Shown here: in pieces, positions 33,774-42,932 of the stretch
How positions within the stretch are numbered: the first letter of the stretch is position 1
How the letters are laid out: each line of letters opens with the position of its first letter
Source: Rikenella microfusus DSM 15922
Lineage (GTDB): Bacteria > Bacteroidota > Bacteroidia > Bacteroidales > Rikenellaceae
NCBI RefSeq assembly: GCF_000427365.1
Contig: NZ_KE386488.1
Coordinates: forward strand, 2,629,783 to 2,693,782
Length of the DNA stretch: 64,000 bases
Direction of reading: 5' to 3'
Translations under genes and position numbers: made by a program
Notes under the pieces: model-generated
The model's database searches: none
What the model was told of the DNA's origin: nothing
The model's input: the letters and a program-made list of their open reading frames with translations, nothing else

Positions 33774-35523
33774 GGCGCAACTCCTTTTTGATCCGTTCGA
33801 TTTTTTCGCCCAGCTGGGCGTTCACCGTATCGTACTGCGCCGTGTCGGCCAGCGGTTCGCGCACGCCGAAATAGAACTTGATTTTCGGTTCGGTGCCGCT
33901 GGGCCGTACCGAAACGATCGTGGAGTCTTCGGTCACGAACTGAAGCACGTCCGACTTAGGCAGGTGGTCCATCGCCTCTTTCACTCCGTTCACCACTTTA
34001 TACTGTCCCAGATAGTCCCGCACTTCGACCACTTTCGAGCCGGCCAGCTCCGTGGGCGGCTGATTGCGGAAATCGACCATCATCCGTTTGATTTCGGCCT
34101 GCCCGTCCTTGCCTTTGCGTACCACCGACACCAGACCTTCCTTAAAGAAGCCGTATTTCACATAGATCTCCTTGAGCAGGTCCAGCAGCGAGCCTTTGCC
34201 CGTGGACTTCGCCCAAGCCGCACATTCGGCCACCATCGAAGCGCTCGCCACCGCGTCCTTGTCGCGCACCGCATCGCCGATCAGATAGCCGTAGCTCTCC
34301 TCGCCGCCGCCGATAAACCGTTTTTTGCCTTCGTTCTCGCGGATCACCGCCGCGATGAACTTGAACCCCGTCAGCACGTCGTAACATTCCACCCCGAAAG
34401 AGGCCGCGATCCGCGCGATCAGTTCCGTCGTCACGATCGTCTTCACCATGAATTCCTTCCCGTCGTTCGGATGCAGTTTCCCCAACTCTTTCCACCGCTC
34501 CAACAGATAATAGGTCAGCAAGGTTCCGGTCTGGTTGCCGTTCAGCAACAGCATGCCGCCGCCTTCGGACGCCGGCTGCCGCACGGCGATCCCGATCCGA
34601 TCGGCATCCGGGTCCGTGGCGATCACCAGGTCGGCTCCCGTTTCGTCGGCTTTCGCCAGAGCCAGTTTGAGCGCCGACGGCTCCTCCGGATTCGGCGACA
34701 CCACGGTCGGGAAGTTCCCGTCGTTCACATCCTGCTGGGGTACATGGATGACATTTTCGAAACCGAAACGTTTCAACGCCGCCGGGACGAGCCTTACGCC
34801 CGTCCCGTGGATCGGCGTATAGACGATCTTCATGTCCTTTTGCGCTTTCACCGCCTCCGACGATAACGACAACGAAGCGACCATGTCCAGATAGGCCTTA
34901 TCCACCTCCTCGCCGACGGAGACGACCTTGCCGTCGCCGCCCGAAAATTTGACCTGCGAAATGTCCGAGATTTTGTTCACCTCGTCGATGATATTGGTAT
35001 CGTGCGGCGCGATTACCTGCGCACCGTCGTTCCAATAAGCCTTATAACCGTTATATTCTTTCGGATTGTGCGAAGCGGTCACGACCACGCCGCTCATACA
35101 CCCCAGATACCGGATCGCGAAGCTCAATTCCGGCGTAGGCCTCAGCGCATCGAACAGGTACACCGTAAATCCGTTGGCCGCGAACACATCCGCGGTGGTC
35201 CTGGCGAACAGGTCGCTGTTGTTGCGGCAGTCGTGAGCCACCGCCACTTTGATTTCCCGGCCGGGGAACGATTTTTTCAGATAGTTCGCCAACCCTTGCG
35301 TCGCCATTCCCACCGTATAGATATTCATCCGGTTGGTCCCCACCCCCATGATTCCGCGCAGGCCGCCGGTACCGAATTCCAACGTCTGGTAAAACGACTC
35401 GGTCAGCTCTTTCGGATCGTTTTCCATCATTTTCCGGACAGCCGCCTTGGTCTGTTCGTCATATCCCCCGTCGAGCCATTGCTGGGCGCGCTGCGCCACG
35501 ATTTTGTCCACGTTGTTTTCCAT
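33766..35523 (-). CDS. Phosphoglucomutase / phosphomannomutase family (PGM2-like)
   Basis: A 585-residue alpha-D-phosphohexomutase with all four domains: the phosphoserine loop VVVTASHNPKEYNGYK, the metal loop ATDPDADRIG, the sugar loop GGEESYGYL and the phosphate loop SVRPSGTEPKIKFYFG. It interconverts glucose-1-P and glucose-6-P (or mannose-1-P or pentose-1-P forms). This links it functionally to the disaccharide phosphorolysis operon at 37953-42282, whose products include glucose-1-phosphate. First gene of the pgm-MBL-SDR-bcp-recA operon. Confidence 0.93.
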   Translation of the reverse strand: MENNVDKIVAQRAQQWLDGGYDEQTKAAVRKMMENDPKELTESFYQTLEFGTGGLRGIMGVGTNRMNIYTVGMATQGLANYLKKSFPGREIKVAVAHDCRNNSDLFARTTADVFAANGFTVYLFDALRPTPELSFAIRYLGCMSGVVVTASHNPKEYNGYKAYWNDGAQVIAPHDTNIIDEVNKISDISQVKFSGGDGKVVSVGEEVDKAYLDMVASLSLSSEAVKAQKDMKIVYTPIHGTGVRLVPAALKRFGFENVIHVPQQDVNDGNFPTVVSPNPEEPSALKLALAKADETGADLVIATDPDADRIGIAVRQPASEGGGMLLLNGNQTGTLLTYYLLERWKELGKLHPNDGKEFMVKTIVTTELIARIAASFGVECYDVLTGFKFIAAVIRENEGKKRFIGGGEESYGYLIGDAVRDKDAVASASMVAECAAWAKSTGKGSLLDLLKEIYVKYGFFKEGLVSVVRKGKDGQAEIKRMMVDFRNQPPTELAGSKVVEVRDYLGQYKVVNGVKEAMDHLPKSDVLQFVTEDSTIVSVRPSGTEPKIKFYFGVREPLADTAQYDTVNAQLGEKIERIKKELRLV

Positions 35524-35584
35524 AATATTCCGAAATATTTGTTAAATCCGCACCATCGGGACATCCCGCACAAGTCCTTGAATA

Positions 35585-35615
35585 CAAATTTAACACATTT
35601 CTCCGGATAGACAAC
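35585..35615 (-). promoter_or_regulatory. Promoter of the pgm-recA operon
   Basis: GTTG (35612-35615) and TAAATTTG (35585-35592) on the minus strand with 19 bp between them, predicting a leader of about 55 nt before pgm. Confidence 0.65.
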
Positions 35616-35973
35616 CCCTTTTTTACGGCACACGATTTGCCGGGAACGACTCTCCGGAGACTTACCGTACGGAAACTTGTTTCTTTGCAAAACGCAAGCC
35701 GCTGATCCACAATGACAAGCAATTTTAAAATAAATACAACTGATTAATAATCAAAAATATAAAAAGATTATCAATACCGAAAATTCACACAACAATCCTT
35801 AATACATCCATAACCAAACGATTCGAACGGGAGAGCAAAAACGCATAGTCAAACAATCAAAAAAAACAATCCCGAAGCGTTTTTTTTATTCCGATTTATT
35901 CCACACTTTTGTACGACCGAAAACGACGGACTACCGCCCTTACGGAAACTAAAATTATCGAATATTGAACTAA
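35616..35973. other. AT-rich region upstream of dnaA, possible origin
   Basis: No gene is present. The region is AT-rich relative to its flanks (runs such as TTTTAAAATAAATA and A8/T8 inverted blocks at 35859-35887). It contains TGATCCACA at 35703-35711, one mismatch from the DnaA box TTATCCACA, plus weaker TTCACA and TTCCACA sites near 35790 and 35906. It sits between pgm and dnaA, so it is at least the dnaA promoter region; an oriC role is speculative. Confidence 0.3.
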
Positions 35974-37374
35974 ATGGCCTCCGGCGAAATTTTTGAAGAG
36001 AGATACAACGCCATTTGGCAAAACTGCCTGAGTCTGATTAAGAACCAGACCTCGGACGACGAGTTTGTCAAATGGTTCAAACCCATGGTACCGCTGAGTT
36101 TCGATGGGGAAAATCTCCGTATCCGTGTGCCGGACCAAAGCCATGTCCAATACATCGAACAGAACTATATCTCGATGCTGCGGCCGATCATCCGCGAAGA
36201 GTTCGGCCTGAAGACGCGGCTCCACTACGCTATCCCGAACGTCGCCCCCGCGACGCGCCGGCAGACGGGGACCGGAGCGGCCCTATACAGCCAGACGGAT
36301 ACCTCCACGATCAAAAACCCGTTCGTCATTCCGGGGATCAAAAAAGTTACGTTCGATTCGCAGCTCAATCCGGAACTGACGTTCGAAAACCACATCGAAG
36401 GGGACTGCAACCGGCTGGCACGGTCGGCCGGCATCTCCATCAGCGTGGCGCCGGGCAAAACCTCGTTCAATCCGTTGTTCATCTACGGTAATTCGGGGCT
36501 GGGCAAAACCCATATCGCACAAGCGATCGGACTCGCTATCAAAGAACGCGACCCGGAATGCAAAGTACTGTACGTCAGCTCGAACCGGTTTCAGAATCAG
36601 TTCCAGACCGCTGCCTGGCGCGGAGAGCTGAACGATTTTATCCAGTTCTACCAGATGATCGACGTGCTGATTATCGACGACATTCAGGAACTGGCGGGAA
36701 AACCGGGAACGCAAAATATCTTTTTCAATATCTTCAGCCACCTGCGCATGCTGGGCAAACAGCTCATCCTGACTTCCGACCGGCCGCCGGTGGAGCTGAC
36801 CGACATCGAAGAGCGGCTGATCACCCGGTTCAAATGGGGCTTGTCCGCACAGCTGACCCCTCCGGACCTGGCCACCAAGATCGAGATCCTGCGGCATAAA
36901 TGCCGGAAAATGGGCCTCGAAGTCGGAGACGACGTAATCCAGTTCCTCGCCCAGAACATCAAGGCCAACGTTCGCGAGATCGAAGGGGCGCTGACGTCGC
37001 TGGAAGCGCATTCGAGACTGCTCGGCAAACGCATTACGCTGGAGCTGACGCGGAACGTGATGCGGGACATCGTCAAGATAGAAACCAGGGAAATCACGGT
37101 CGATTCGATCATCGATCTGACCTGCTCGATCCTGAAAATCGACAAAGCCGTACTGCTCTCGGCCAAACGGACGCGCGAGGTGGCCCAGGCCCGCCAGATC
37201 GCCATGTACCTCTGCAAACAGCATACGAAAACGCCGTTGGCTGGAATCGGAGCCGCGCTCGGCGGTAAAAACCACGCGACGGTCCTGCATGCCTGCAAGA
37301 CTATTCCGAACCTGATCGAAACCGACAAAATCATCCGTCAGCAGGTCGAAGAGATCGAACGGCAACTCCGTTAA
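35974..37374 (+). CDS. dnaA: Chromosomal replication initiator DnaA
   Basis: A 466-residue DnaA. Domain I (about 1-85) is followed by a short linker, then the AAA+ domain (about 120-340) with Walker A GNSGLGKTH, Walker B VLIIDDIQELAGK, sensor I ILTSDRPP and sensor II NVREIEGAL. Domain IV carries the signature ALGGKNHATVLHACK near the C-terminus that reads DnaA boxes. All catalytic marks are complete. It starts replication at oriC. It is monocistronic and convergent to the GH13 gene, across a hairpin-rich gap. Confidence 0.97.
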   Translation: MASGEIFEERYNAIWQNCLSLIKNQTSDDEFVKWFKPMVPLSFDGENLRIRVPDQSHVQYIEQNYISMLRPIIREEFGLKTRLHYAIPNVAPATRRQTGTGAALYSQTDTSTIKNPFVIPGIKKVTFDSQLNPELTFENHIEGDCNRLARSAGISISVAPGKTSFNPLFIYGNSGLGKTHIAQAIGLAIKERDPECKVLYVSSNRFQNQFQTAAWRGELNDFIQFYQMIDVLIIDDIQELAGKPGTQNIFFNIFSHLRMLGKQLILTSDRPPVELTDIEERLITRFKWGLSAQLTPPDLATKIEILRHKCRKMGLEVGDDVIQFLAQNIKANVREIEGALTSLEAHSRLLGKRITLELTRNVMRDIVKIETREITVDSIIDLTCSILKIDKAVLLSAKRTREVAQARQIAMYLCKQHTKTPLAGIGAALGGKNHATVLHACKTIPNLIETDKIIRQQVEEIERQLR

Positions 37375-37409
37375 TTTCCGGGAAGCGGTCATCTACCTCA
37401 AACACACAG

Positions 37410-37431
37410 GCCTGTGCCGTTTGGCACGGGC
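37410..37431 (+). terminator. Hairpin after dnaA
   Basis: GCCTGTGCC-GTTT-GGCACGGGC (one G-T pair), 35 bp past the dnaA stop, followed by a T-rich TTTGCATTATT. Probable dnaA terminator. Confidence 0.6.
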
Positions 37432-37591
37432 TTTGCATTATTATCCTGCGACGTTTCAACTCACGGGCCAGGGAACGTTTTACACAACTTCCTCGCCTGT
37501 GGCAAGTAAACGCCGACTAAACTTGTCATCTGCAACCATAACCCTCACTCTGTACAACATACGGAGCTTGATGTACGGTGCGATGAAAGCC

Positions 37592-37615
37592 AAAAGGGGA
37601 CATATGTCCCCTTTT
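37592..37615. terminator. 24-bp perfect palindrome followed by TTATT
   Basis: AAAAGGGGACATATGTCCCCTTTT, a fully self-complementary sequence with T-rich ends on both strands; could act as a bidirectional terminator or as a dimer-binding site. Confidence 0.6.
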
Positions 37616-37660
37616 TTATTATCCCTTCGTTTATTCGTACTATTTAGGTTTGAGGGTACT

Positions 37661-37684
37661 GTTCTCTTTGTGAACAAAGAGAAC
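37661..37684. repeat. Inverted repeat GTTCTCTTTGT-GA-ACAAAGAGAAC
   Basis: Perfect 11-bp arms with a two-base spacer. Its layout (11-2-11) equals that of the repeat at 37888-37911. Confidence 0.7.
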
Positions 37685-37698
37685 CAGAAAAACTTTTT

Positions 37699-37715
37699 GA
37701 GATGCTTCGCATCTC
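37699..37715. repeat. Small hairpin GAGATGC-TTC-GCATCTC
   Basis: Perfect 7-bp arms, three-base loop, 14 bp after the previous inverted repeat. Confidence 0.6.
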
Positions 37716-37750
37716 CTGAGCCTGGCGGATGACCTATTTCTCTAATTAGC

Positions 37751-37821
37751 TTGTTCTGTAACGGATAGGGGGCTAATCGGGTATAACCCTGGCATATAGC
37801 CCCCTATCCGTTACAGAACAA
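37751..37821. repeat. 71-bp inverted repeat with perfect 25-bp arms
   Basis: Arms 37751-37775 and 37797-37821 are perfectly complementary. The 21-base loop itself holds GGGT-ATA-ACCC, so a cruciform with a second small hairpin is possible. There is no T run, which argues against a simple terminator. Confidence 0.85.
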
Positions 37822-37887
37822 AGAAGTCTGCAAGAAAAAGGTTTCCGATAAACTGAGGCGCCGCAAACCTGCTCGAAAGTTTCTTTG

Positions 37888-37911
37888 GTTCTTTCTTTTC
37901 AAAGAAAGAAC
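37888..37911. repeat. Inverted repeat GTTCTTTCTTT-TC-AAAGAAAGAAC
   Basis: Perfect 11-bp arms with a two-base spacer, 41 bp past the stop of the GH13 gene; related in layout and sequence to 37661-37684. Confidence 0.7.
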
Positions 37912-37952
37912 GGTTGCCTCAAAAGTCTAAAACAGTACAAATAAACGAACGG

Positions 37953-39284
37953 TTATTTAAAATAGACGAAGAAGCCCCACGGCGGCAGGTAGAAATGCGC
38001 ATCGCTGTGCAACAGAGCCGGTTCCTGCGATCCCACCTGCCGGAACTCGCCATTGAAATCCTCGTCATGGAACTCCAGATCGGCATGATCCCCCGAGAGA
38101 TTGAAGACACCGATCACCAGCCCGTCCTCAGCCCGACGCTTCACAGCAAAAACCTTATCCGGCAACGAATTATCCATCGCGAACAGATCGCCCCCCTCCA
38201 CCCCGCCCCGCAGAGCAGCATGCGAATGGCGCAACGCATTCAACTCCCGATACAACTCATCGGACTCCCCTCCCAAACCCGACCAGTCCACACAATCCTT
38301 CTCGAAAAACGGCAGTTTTTTATCCGAAGCCGCCTCCTGGCCATTGTAAATCAGCGGCATACCCGGCAATAAATAAGTCAGCGCCGCCATCTGCCGCACC
38401 GCCGCCCCATACCGTTCGAACTCCGAACCGCTCCACGAATTTTCGTCATGGTTCGACGTGAACCGCATCCGCAAAGCATCCGGCGGATAGACCTGCCCCT
38501 CTTTCAGCAACCGGTCGCGCAAAGCCGCAGCCGGCGCAGGCACCTTGCCCCGGGCTATATCGACCGTCAGGTGATGCAACTCCCACGAATAAGTGGCATC
38601 GAACGCCGCCGTATGGAACTCCGGCCCTTCCGCCTCCGCCAGCATGAACAAACCCCGCGCCCCGGCATCCATAAACGCCTCCAGCTCCGGCACGCACGTA
38701 TTCCAGAACTGCAAAGGCTCCAGCATCGCCATATCCACCCGGAAGCCGTCGATCGCCGTCTCCCGGAGCCAGAACAACATCGCCTCCGTCATTCCCCGCC
38801 TCATCTGCGGATTATCGTAGTCCAGCTGGGCCGTGTCCGTCCAGTCGTAAGGCGTCGCGATCTCCCCCGTCAGCGGATCGCGTTTGTACCATTCCGGATG
38901 CTCCGACGTCCACACCGCGTCGCGCGAAGTGTGGTTCGGCACCCAATCCAGGATTGCCCGCATCCCCAGCCTGTGCACCTCGTCCACCAAAGCCCTGAAC
39001 TCGTCGAAAGTCCCGAATTCCGGATTGACCGCGCAATAATCCCGGATCGAATAATAACTGCCCAACGATCCCTTCCGGCGCTCCTCGCCGATCGGATATA
39101 CGGGCATGAACCAAATGATGTCTATCCCCAGCGTTTTCAGCCGCGGCAACTGGGCCGCCACCGCGGCAAACGTCCCTTCGGGCGAAAACTGCCGAACGTT
39201 CAGCTCATAAATCACCGCATCGTAAGCCCACTGCGGATGCCGCTTACAAGCCTGCGGCCGGCAACGATATAACAACTGCCCCAT
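37953..39284 (-). CDS. Glycoside hydrolase family 13 alpha-glucosidase/amylase-like enzyme
   Basis: A 443-residue GH13 barrel without a signal peptide, so cytoplasmic. Regions I-IV are visible: DWVPNHT, GFRVDMAML with nucleophile Asp184, FMLAEAE with acid Glu217, and FTSNHDENS. The C-terminal beta domain is short (YFKstop). It likely hydrolyses or transfers alpha-linked glucose from malto-oligosaccharides. It follows the GH65 gene by 2 bp and shares its operon, so it probably works on the same imported alpha-glucosides. Confidence 0.9.
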   Translation of the reverse strand: MGQLLYRCRPQACKRHPQWAYDAVIYELNVRQFSPEGTFAAVAAQLPRLKTLGIDIIWFMPVYPIGEERRKGSLGSYYSIRDYCAVNPEFGTFDEFRALVDEVHRLGMRAILDWVPNHTSRDAVWTSEHPEWYKRDPLTGEIATPYDWTDTAQLDYDNPQMRRGMTEAMLFWLRETAIDGFRVDMAMLEPLQFWNTCVPELEAFMDAGARGLFMLAEAEGPEFHTAAFDATYSWELHHLTVDIARGKVPAPAAALRDRLLKEGQVYPPDALRMRFTSNHDENSWSGSEFERYGAAVRQMAALTYLLPGMPLIYNGQEAASDKKLPFFEKDCVDWSGLGGESDELYRELNALRHSHAALRGGVEGGDLFAMDNSLPDKVFAVKRRAEDGLVIGVFNLSGDHADLEFHDEDFNGEFRQVGSQEPALLHSDAHFYLPPWGFFVYFK

Positions 39285-39286
39285 GA

Positions 39287-41614
39287 TTATCCGACTTTTA
39301 CCTGAATACCCCGATCATCGACCCGGTAACACCGCTCCCCGACCACGACCTCCGCCGGCCTCCCGTTCACCGAGACGACCCGGACTTCGCCGGTGCCGAG
39401 TCCGAACCGCAGGATCGCTCCCCGGTAATGCAACTCGAAGGCCAGCGAACGCCACTTTTCCGGCAATCGCGGCACGACATGCAGACGTCCGTCGCGTCCG
39501 ACCCGTATCCCCCCGAAACCCTCGACCACCGAAAGCCACGACCCGGCCATGCTCGTAATGTGCAGCCCTTCGTGCACCTCCCGATTATAATCGTCCAGAT
39601 CGAGCCTCGCCGTCCGCAGATACAATTCGTAAGCCCTCGCCGCACGCCCCGTCAGCGAAGCCAGTATCGAATGCACGCAGGGCGACAGCGACGACTCGTG
39701 TACCGTCCTCGGCTCGTAGAAATCGAAATGGCGGGCGATCGTCTCCCCTCCGAACGCTTCCTGAAAGAAATAGAGACCCTGCAACACGTCCGCCTGTTTG
39801 ATGAAACAGCTCCGCAGGATACGGTCCCACGACCAATGCTGGTTGATCGGCCTCTGTTCCGCCGGTATATCCGCCGCCATCCGCTGCTCCTTATCCATGT
39901 ATCCCTCCTGTTGCAGGAATACGGTCTCTCCGTCTTCCAGCGTCCATTCCGGCAGGAACATCCCGTCCGCCACCTCCCGCCACCGCGCGAACTCGTCGCC
40001 CGCGGCATTCAGCCCCGTCGCGGCCACGATCCGGCGGTAATCGTCCGGATACTGCGCCGCCACGTATTCCGCCGCCTCGGACGCATACCGGAGGCACCAG
40101 GCCGCCAGATAGTTGGTATACCAATTATTATCGACATTGTTTTCATATTCGTTCGGCCCCGTCACCCCCAGGATCACATACTGTCCTTTCGGTTCCGAGA
40201 ACGTCGCCCGCTGCGCCCAGAACCGGGCGATGCCGACCAGCACCTCCAGCCCGCCTTCGGCCAAATAATCCCGTTTCCCCGTATAACGACAGAAGTTGTA
40301 AATCGCATAAGCGATCGCCCCGTTGCGGTGTATCTCCTCGAACGTGATTTCCCACTCGTTGTGGCACTCCTCGCCCGTCATCGTCACCATCGGATAGAGC
40401 GCCGCCCCGTCCTTGAACCCCAGCTTCGCGGCATTCCCGATCGCCTGGGGCAGTTGCCGGTAACGGTATCGGAGCAGCTGGCGGGCCACCTCCTCGCCGC
40501 TGGTACAGAGGTAGAACGGCAGACAGTATGCCTCCGTGTCCCAATAAGTACTCCCCCCGTACTTCTCGCCCGTAAACCCTTTCGGCCCCACATTCAGGCG
40601 GCTGTCCCGACCCGTATAGGTCTGCAAAAGCTGGAAGATACAAAACCGGATACCCTGCTGCGCCGCCTCGTCTCCCTCGATCACGACATCGCATCCGGCC
40701 CACTTCTCCGCCCATGCCTGTTCGTGCGCCGCAAGGACGGCCTCGAAGCCCGCTGCCCAGGCCCGTTGCGCCACACTTTCGGCCGCTGCCGCCAACTCCG
40801 CCTCCGGATGGTTCAACGACGACGCCACCCCGACGAATTTGTCCAACGCCACGGTTTCCCCCGTTTTCAGGGTACAAACGAACCGTTCCGCTATCCGCTC
40901 GTTTTCCGAGACATTTCGCCCTGAGACCGGTCTGCCGGCAGCCTTCACCGCCGTCCGTTGCGTCCAGCGAACTTCGAAACCGGTCTTTTTCGTCCGCATC
41001 GTCAGCGCCCCCGACTCTCTGTCCAAAGCGACCGGTTCCCAGAACTTTTCATCGTAATTGGCATCTTCGTTCCGCACATCGCCCTCCACGAATGCCGTTA
41101 CCGACACCTCGGCCCCGCTTTCCGAAAGCAAGGTCAGTTCATAAGAGAGCGCCCCCAGTTCCGGTTCCGCCATCGACACGATCCGCCGTACCTTCACCCC
41201 GACCTTCACCCCGTTCGGCAAAACCGCCGTAAAGGTCCGGGACAACACCCCGCGCCGCATATCCAGTTCGCGACGGAACGCCTCGATCCGGCAAATCGAC
41301 AAATCCAGCCGCTCTTCCCCGACATAAATATCGATTCCCGGCCAAAACGCCGAATTGAGCACTTTGGCGAAATACTCCGGATAACCGTTTTTCCACCACC
41401 CTACCCGCGTCTTGTCCGGATAGAAAATTCCCCCGATATAGTTTCCCTGCAACGTCCGTCCGCCGAAAAACTCCTCGAAATTCGCCCGGCCTCCCATCGC
41501 TCCGTTTCCGATGCTGAACAGGCTCTCTGAAGCCATGCAATCCGGCCCGGCGGCAGCGTCGAAACCCGTCTCCACGATCCGCCACGGATCGACTTCCAAT
41601 CTACGTTCCATCAT
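39287..41614 (-). CDS. Glycoside hydrolase family 65 disaccharide phosphorylase
   Basis: A 775-residue GH65 protein: N-terminal beta-sandwich (SIGNGAMGGRANFEE, GNYIGGIF), an (alpha/alpha)6 barrel with the general acid Glu at about 488 in GVTGPNEYENNVDNNWYTN, and the phosphate-binding HESSLSPCVHSILAS. GH65 enzymes phosphorolyse maltose, trehalose, kojibiose or nigerose to beta-glucose-1-phosphate and glucose. The next gene upstream is a beta-phosphoglucomutase, which fits a phosphorylase rather than a hydrolase. Maltose is the likeliest substrate given the GH13 partner, but subfamily cannot be fixed by eye. Its ATG overlaps the pgmB stop (ATGA). Confidence 0.92.
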   Translation of the reverse strand: MMERRLEVDPWRIVETGFDAAAGPDCMASESLFSIGNGAMGGRANFEEFFGGRTLQGNYIGGIFYPDKTRVGWWKNGYPEYFAKVLNSAFWPGIDIYVGEERLDLSICRIEAFRRELDMRRGVLSRTFTAVLPNGVKVGVKVRRIVSMAEPELGALSYELTLLSESGAEVSVTAFVEGDVRNEDANYDEKFWEPVALDRESGALTMRTKKTGFEVRWTQRTAVKAAGRPVSGRNVSENERIAERFVCTLKTGETVALDKFVGVASSLNHPEAELAAAAESVAQRAWAAGFEAVLAAHEQAWAEKWAGCDVVIEGDEAAQQGIRFCIFQLLQTYTGRDSRLNVGPKGFTGEKYGGSTYWDTEAYCLPFYLCTSGEEVARQLLRYRYRQLPQAIGNAAKLGFKDGAALYPMVTMTGEECHNEWEITFEEIHRNGAIAYAIYNFCRYTGKRDYLAEGGLEVLVGIARFWAQRATFSEPKGQYVILGVTGPNEYENNVDNNWYTNYLAAWCLRYASEAAEYVAAQYPDDYRRIVAATGLNAAGDEFARWREVADGMFLPEWTLEDGETVFLQQEGYMDKEQRMAADIPAEQRPINQHWSWDRILRSCFIKQADVLQGLYFFQEAFGGETIARHFDFYEPRTVHESSLSPCVHSILASLTGRAARAYELYLRTARLDLDDYNREVHEGLHITSMAGSWLSVVEGFGGIRVGRDGRLHVVPRLPEKWRSLAFELHYRGAILRFGLGTGEVRVVSVNGRPAEVVVGERCYRVDDRGIQVKVG

Positions 41615-42282
41615 ACTTTCGTACTAAGCTGATTCTTAATTTCCTGCCAGGTAATTCCTCCGAATCCCGGAACCACCAGATCCGCCTGTTTCAGTCTCTG
41701 CGGAGTCCCTATGCCCACGCTGCGCATGCCTGCGGCGCGCGCCGCTTCGATTCCGGCCTCCGCATCTTCGAAAACCACGCACTCCCCCGCCGGGATACCT
41801 CCCAACCGCGCCGCGCACCGAAGAAAGACCTCCGGATCGGGCTTCGTGCGCGTCACCATCGTGCCGTCCACCACCGTATCGAACAACGTTCCGATCTCCA
41901 ACCGGTCGAGAATGATTCCCGTATTCCGGCTGGCCGATCCCAGCGCCGTCCGTACCCCGTCGGCCCTCGCCCCGGCCAGGAACGGAAGTACGCCGGGCAG
42001 TATCTCGCCCGGGGTCATCCGGGAAATATATTCTACATACCATGCGTTTTTCCGGGCGGCCAGCTCCTCTTTCTGCGTCGCCGTAAAACTATTTTCCGGA
42101 AATCCGCCGGCTTCCAGCAACAGATCGAGCGACCGCATCCGACTGACCCCTTTGAGGCGTTCGTTATCGGTCTCCGTGAATACGAATCCCAACTCGGCCG
42201 CCAGCCGCCGCCAAGCCAGATAATGATATTTGGCCGTATCGACGATCACGCCGTCCAGATCGAAAAGTGCCGCACGAATCAT
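41611..42282 (-). CDS. pgmB: Beta-phosphoglucomutase
   Basis: A 223-residue HAD-superfamily mutase. The catalytic pair Asp8/Asp10 lies in ALFDLDGVIVDTAKYH; cap-domain SRMRSLDLLLEAGG binds the sugar; VFEDAEAGIEAARAAGM provides the metal site. It turns beta-glucose-1-phosphate from the GH65 enzyme into glucose-6-phosphate. It is the first gene of pgmB-GH65-GH13, with a 4-bp overlap to GH65. No clear TAnnTTTG box was found before it. Confidence 0.92.
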   Translation of the reverse strand: MIRAALFDLDGVIVDTAKYHYLAWRRLAAELGFVFTETDNERLKGVSRMRSLDLLLEAGGFPENSFTATQKEELAARKNAWYVEYISRMTPGEILPGVLPFLAGARADGVRTALGSASRNTGIILDRLEIGTLFDTVVDGTMVTRTKPDPEVFLRCAARLGGIPAGECVVFEDAEAGIEAARAAGMRSVGIGTPQRLKQADLVVPGFGGITWQEIKNQLSTKV

Positions 42283-42356
42283 CTGTGTCTTATTTACAAG
42301 TCAGTTATATGTTCTGTTACACCGTTCTGTTCTTTCGGTTTGCGCAGCCCCGGCGC

Positions 42357-42932
42357 TTATTTTCCCGCCCGGCAGCGGCAGCCTTCCAAATGGTCGTCCA
42401 CGAAACCCGTTGCCTGCAAAAAAGCGTAACAAATCGTCGAACCGAAGAATTTGAATCCCCGTCTTTTCATATCCGCGCTCATCGCATCCGACTCCGGCGA
42501 TGTGGCGGGCACCTCTCCCAACGTACCGAATCTGTGGACGATCGGCCGTCTGTCGGGAAAGAACGACAACACGTACTCGTAAAAGCTGCCGAACTCTTTC
42601 TGAACGGCCGTGAACAATTTCGCGTTACGAACGGCGCTCTCGATTTTCAGCCGGTTCCGGACAATCCCTTCGAACCGCATGAGCCGTTCGACATCGTCGG
42701 GGGTCATCCGTGCCACTTTTTCCGCATCGAAGCGATGAAAGGCTTTACGGTACCCCTCGCGTTTGCGGAGAATCGTAATCCACGACAATCCGGCCTGCGC
42801 GCTTTCGAGCGTCAGGAACTCGAACAGCACCCGGTCGTCGGTAACCGGCCGGCCCCACTCTTCGTCATGGTATTTCACATACAGTTCGTCCGTTCCGGCC
42901 CACCCGCAACGTCCTTCGACAATATCCTCCAT
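42357..42932 (-). CDS. tag: DNA-3-methyladenine glycosylase I
   Basis: A 191-residue Tag enzyme that removes 3-methyladenine from alkylated DNA. Seen: the zinc Cys/His of RCGWAGTDELYVKYHDEEWG, the active-site Glu in FEFLTLESAQAGLSWITIL, and C-terminal zinc ligands in DDHLEGCRCR, preceded by KFFGSTICYAFLQATG. The ATG at 42932 (MEDIVEGRCGWAG) is chosen because the family begins there; the upstream frame is unrelated. It stands alone between pgmB and trxA. Confidence 0.93.
   Translation of the reverse strand: MEDIVEGRCGWAGTDELYVKYHDEEWGRPVTDDRVLFEFLTLESAQAGLSWITILRKREGYRKAFHRFDAEKVARMTPDDVERLMRFEGIVRNRLKIESAVRNAKLFTAVQKEFGSFYEYVLSFFPDRRPIVHRFGTLGEVPATSPESDAMSADMKRRGFKFFGSTICYAFLQATGFVDDHLEGCRCRAGK

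Larger units (their letters stand above)
37432..37952. other. Gene-free gap packed with inverted repeats
   Basis: Between the convergent dnaA and GH13 genes no coding frame is credible. Besides the dnaA hairpin there are five inverted repeats: 37592-37615, 37661-37684, 37699-37715, 37751-37821 and 37888-37911. Two of them (37661 and 37888) have related GTTCT..AGAAC arms. Two terminators would be expected here; this is clearly more. Function unknown. Confidence 0.7.

Noticed and set aside
37751..37821. Integron attC site
   Set aside because: The long imperfect-palindrome look is suggestive, but the arms are perfect and lack the GTTRRRY / RYYYAAC boxes and extrahelical bases of attC; no integrase or cassettes nearby.
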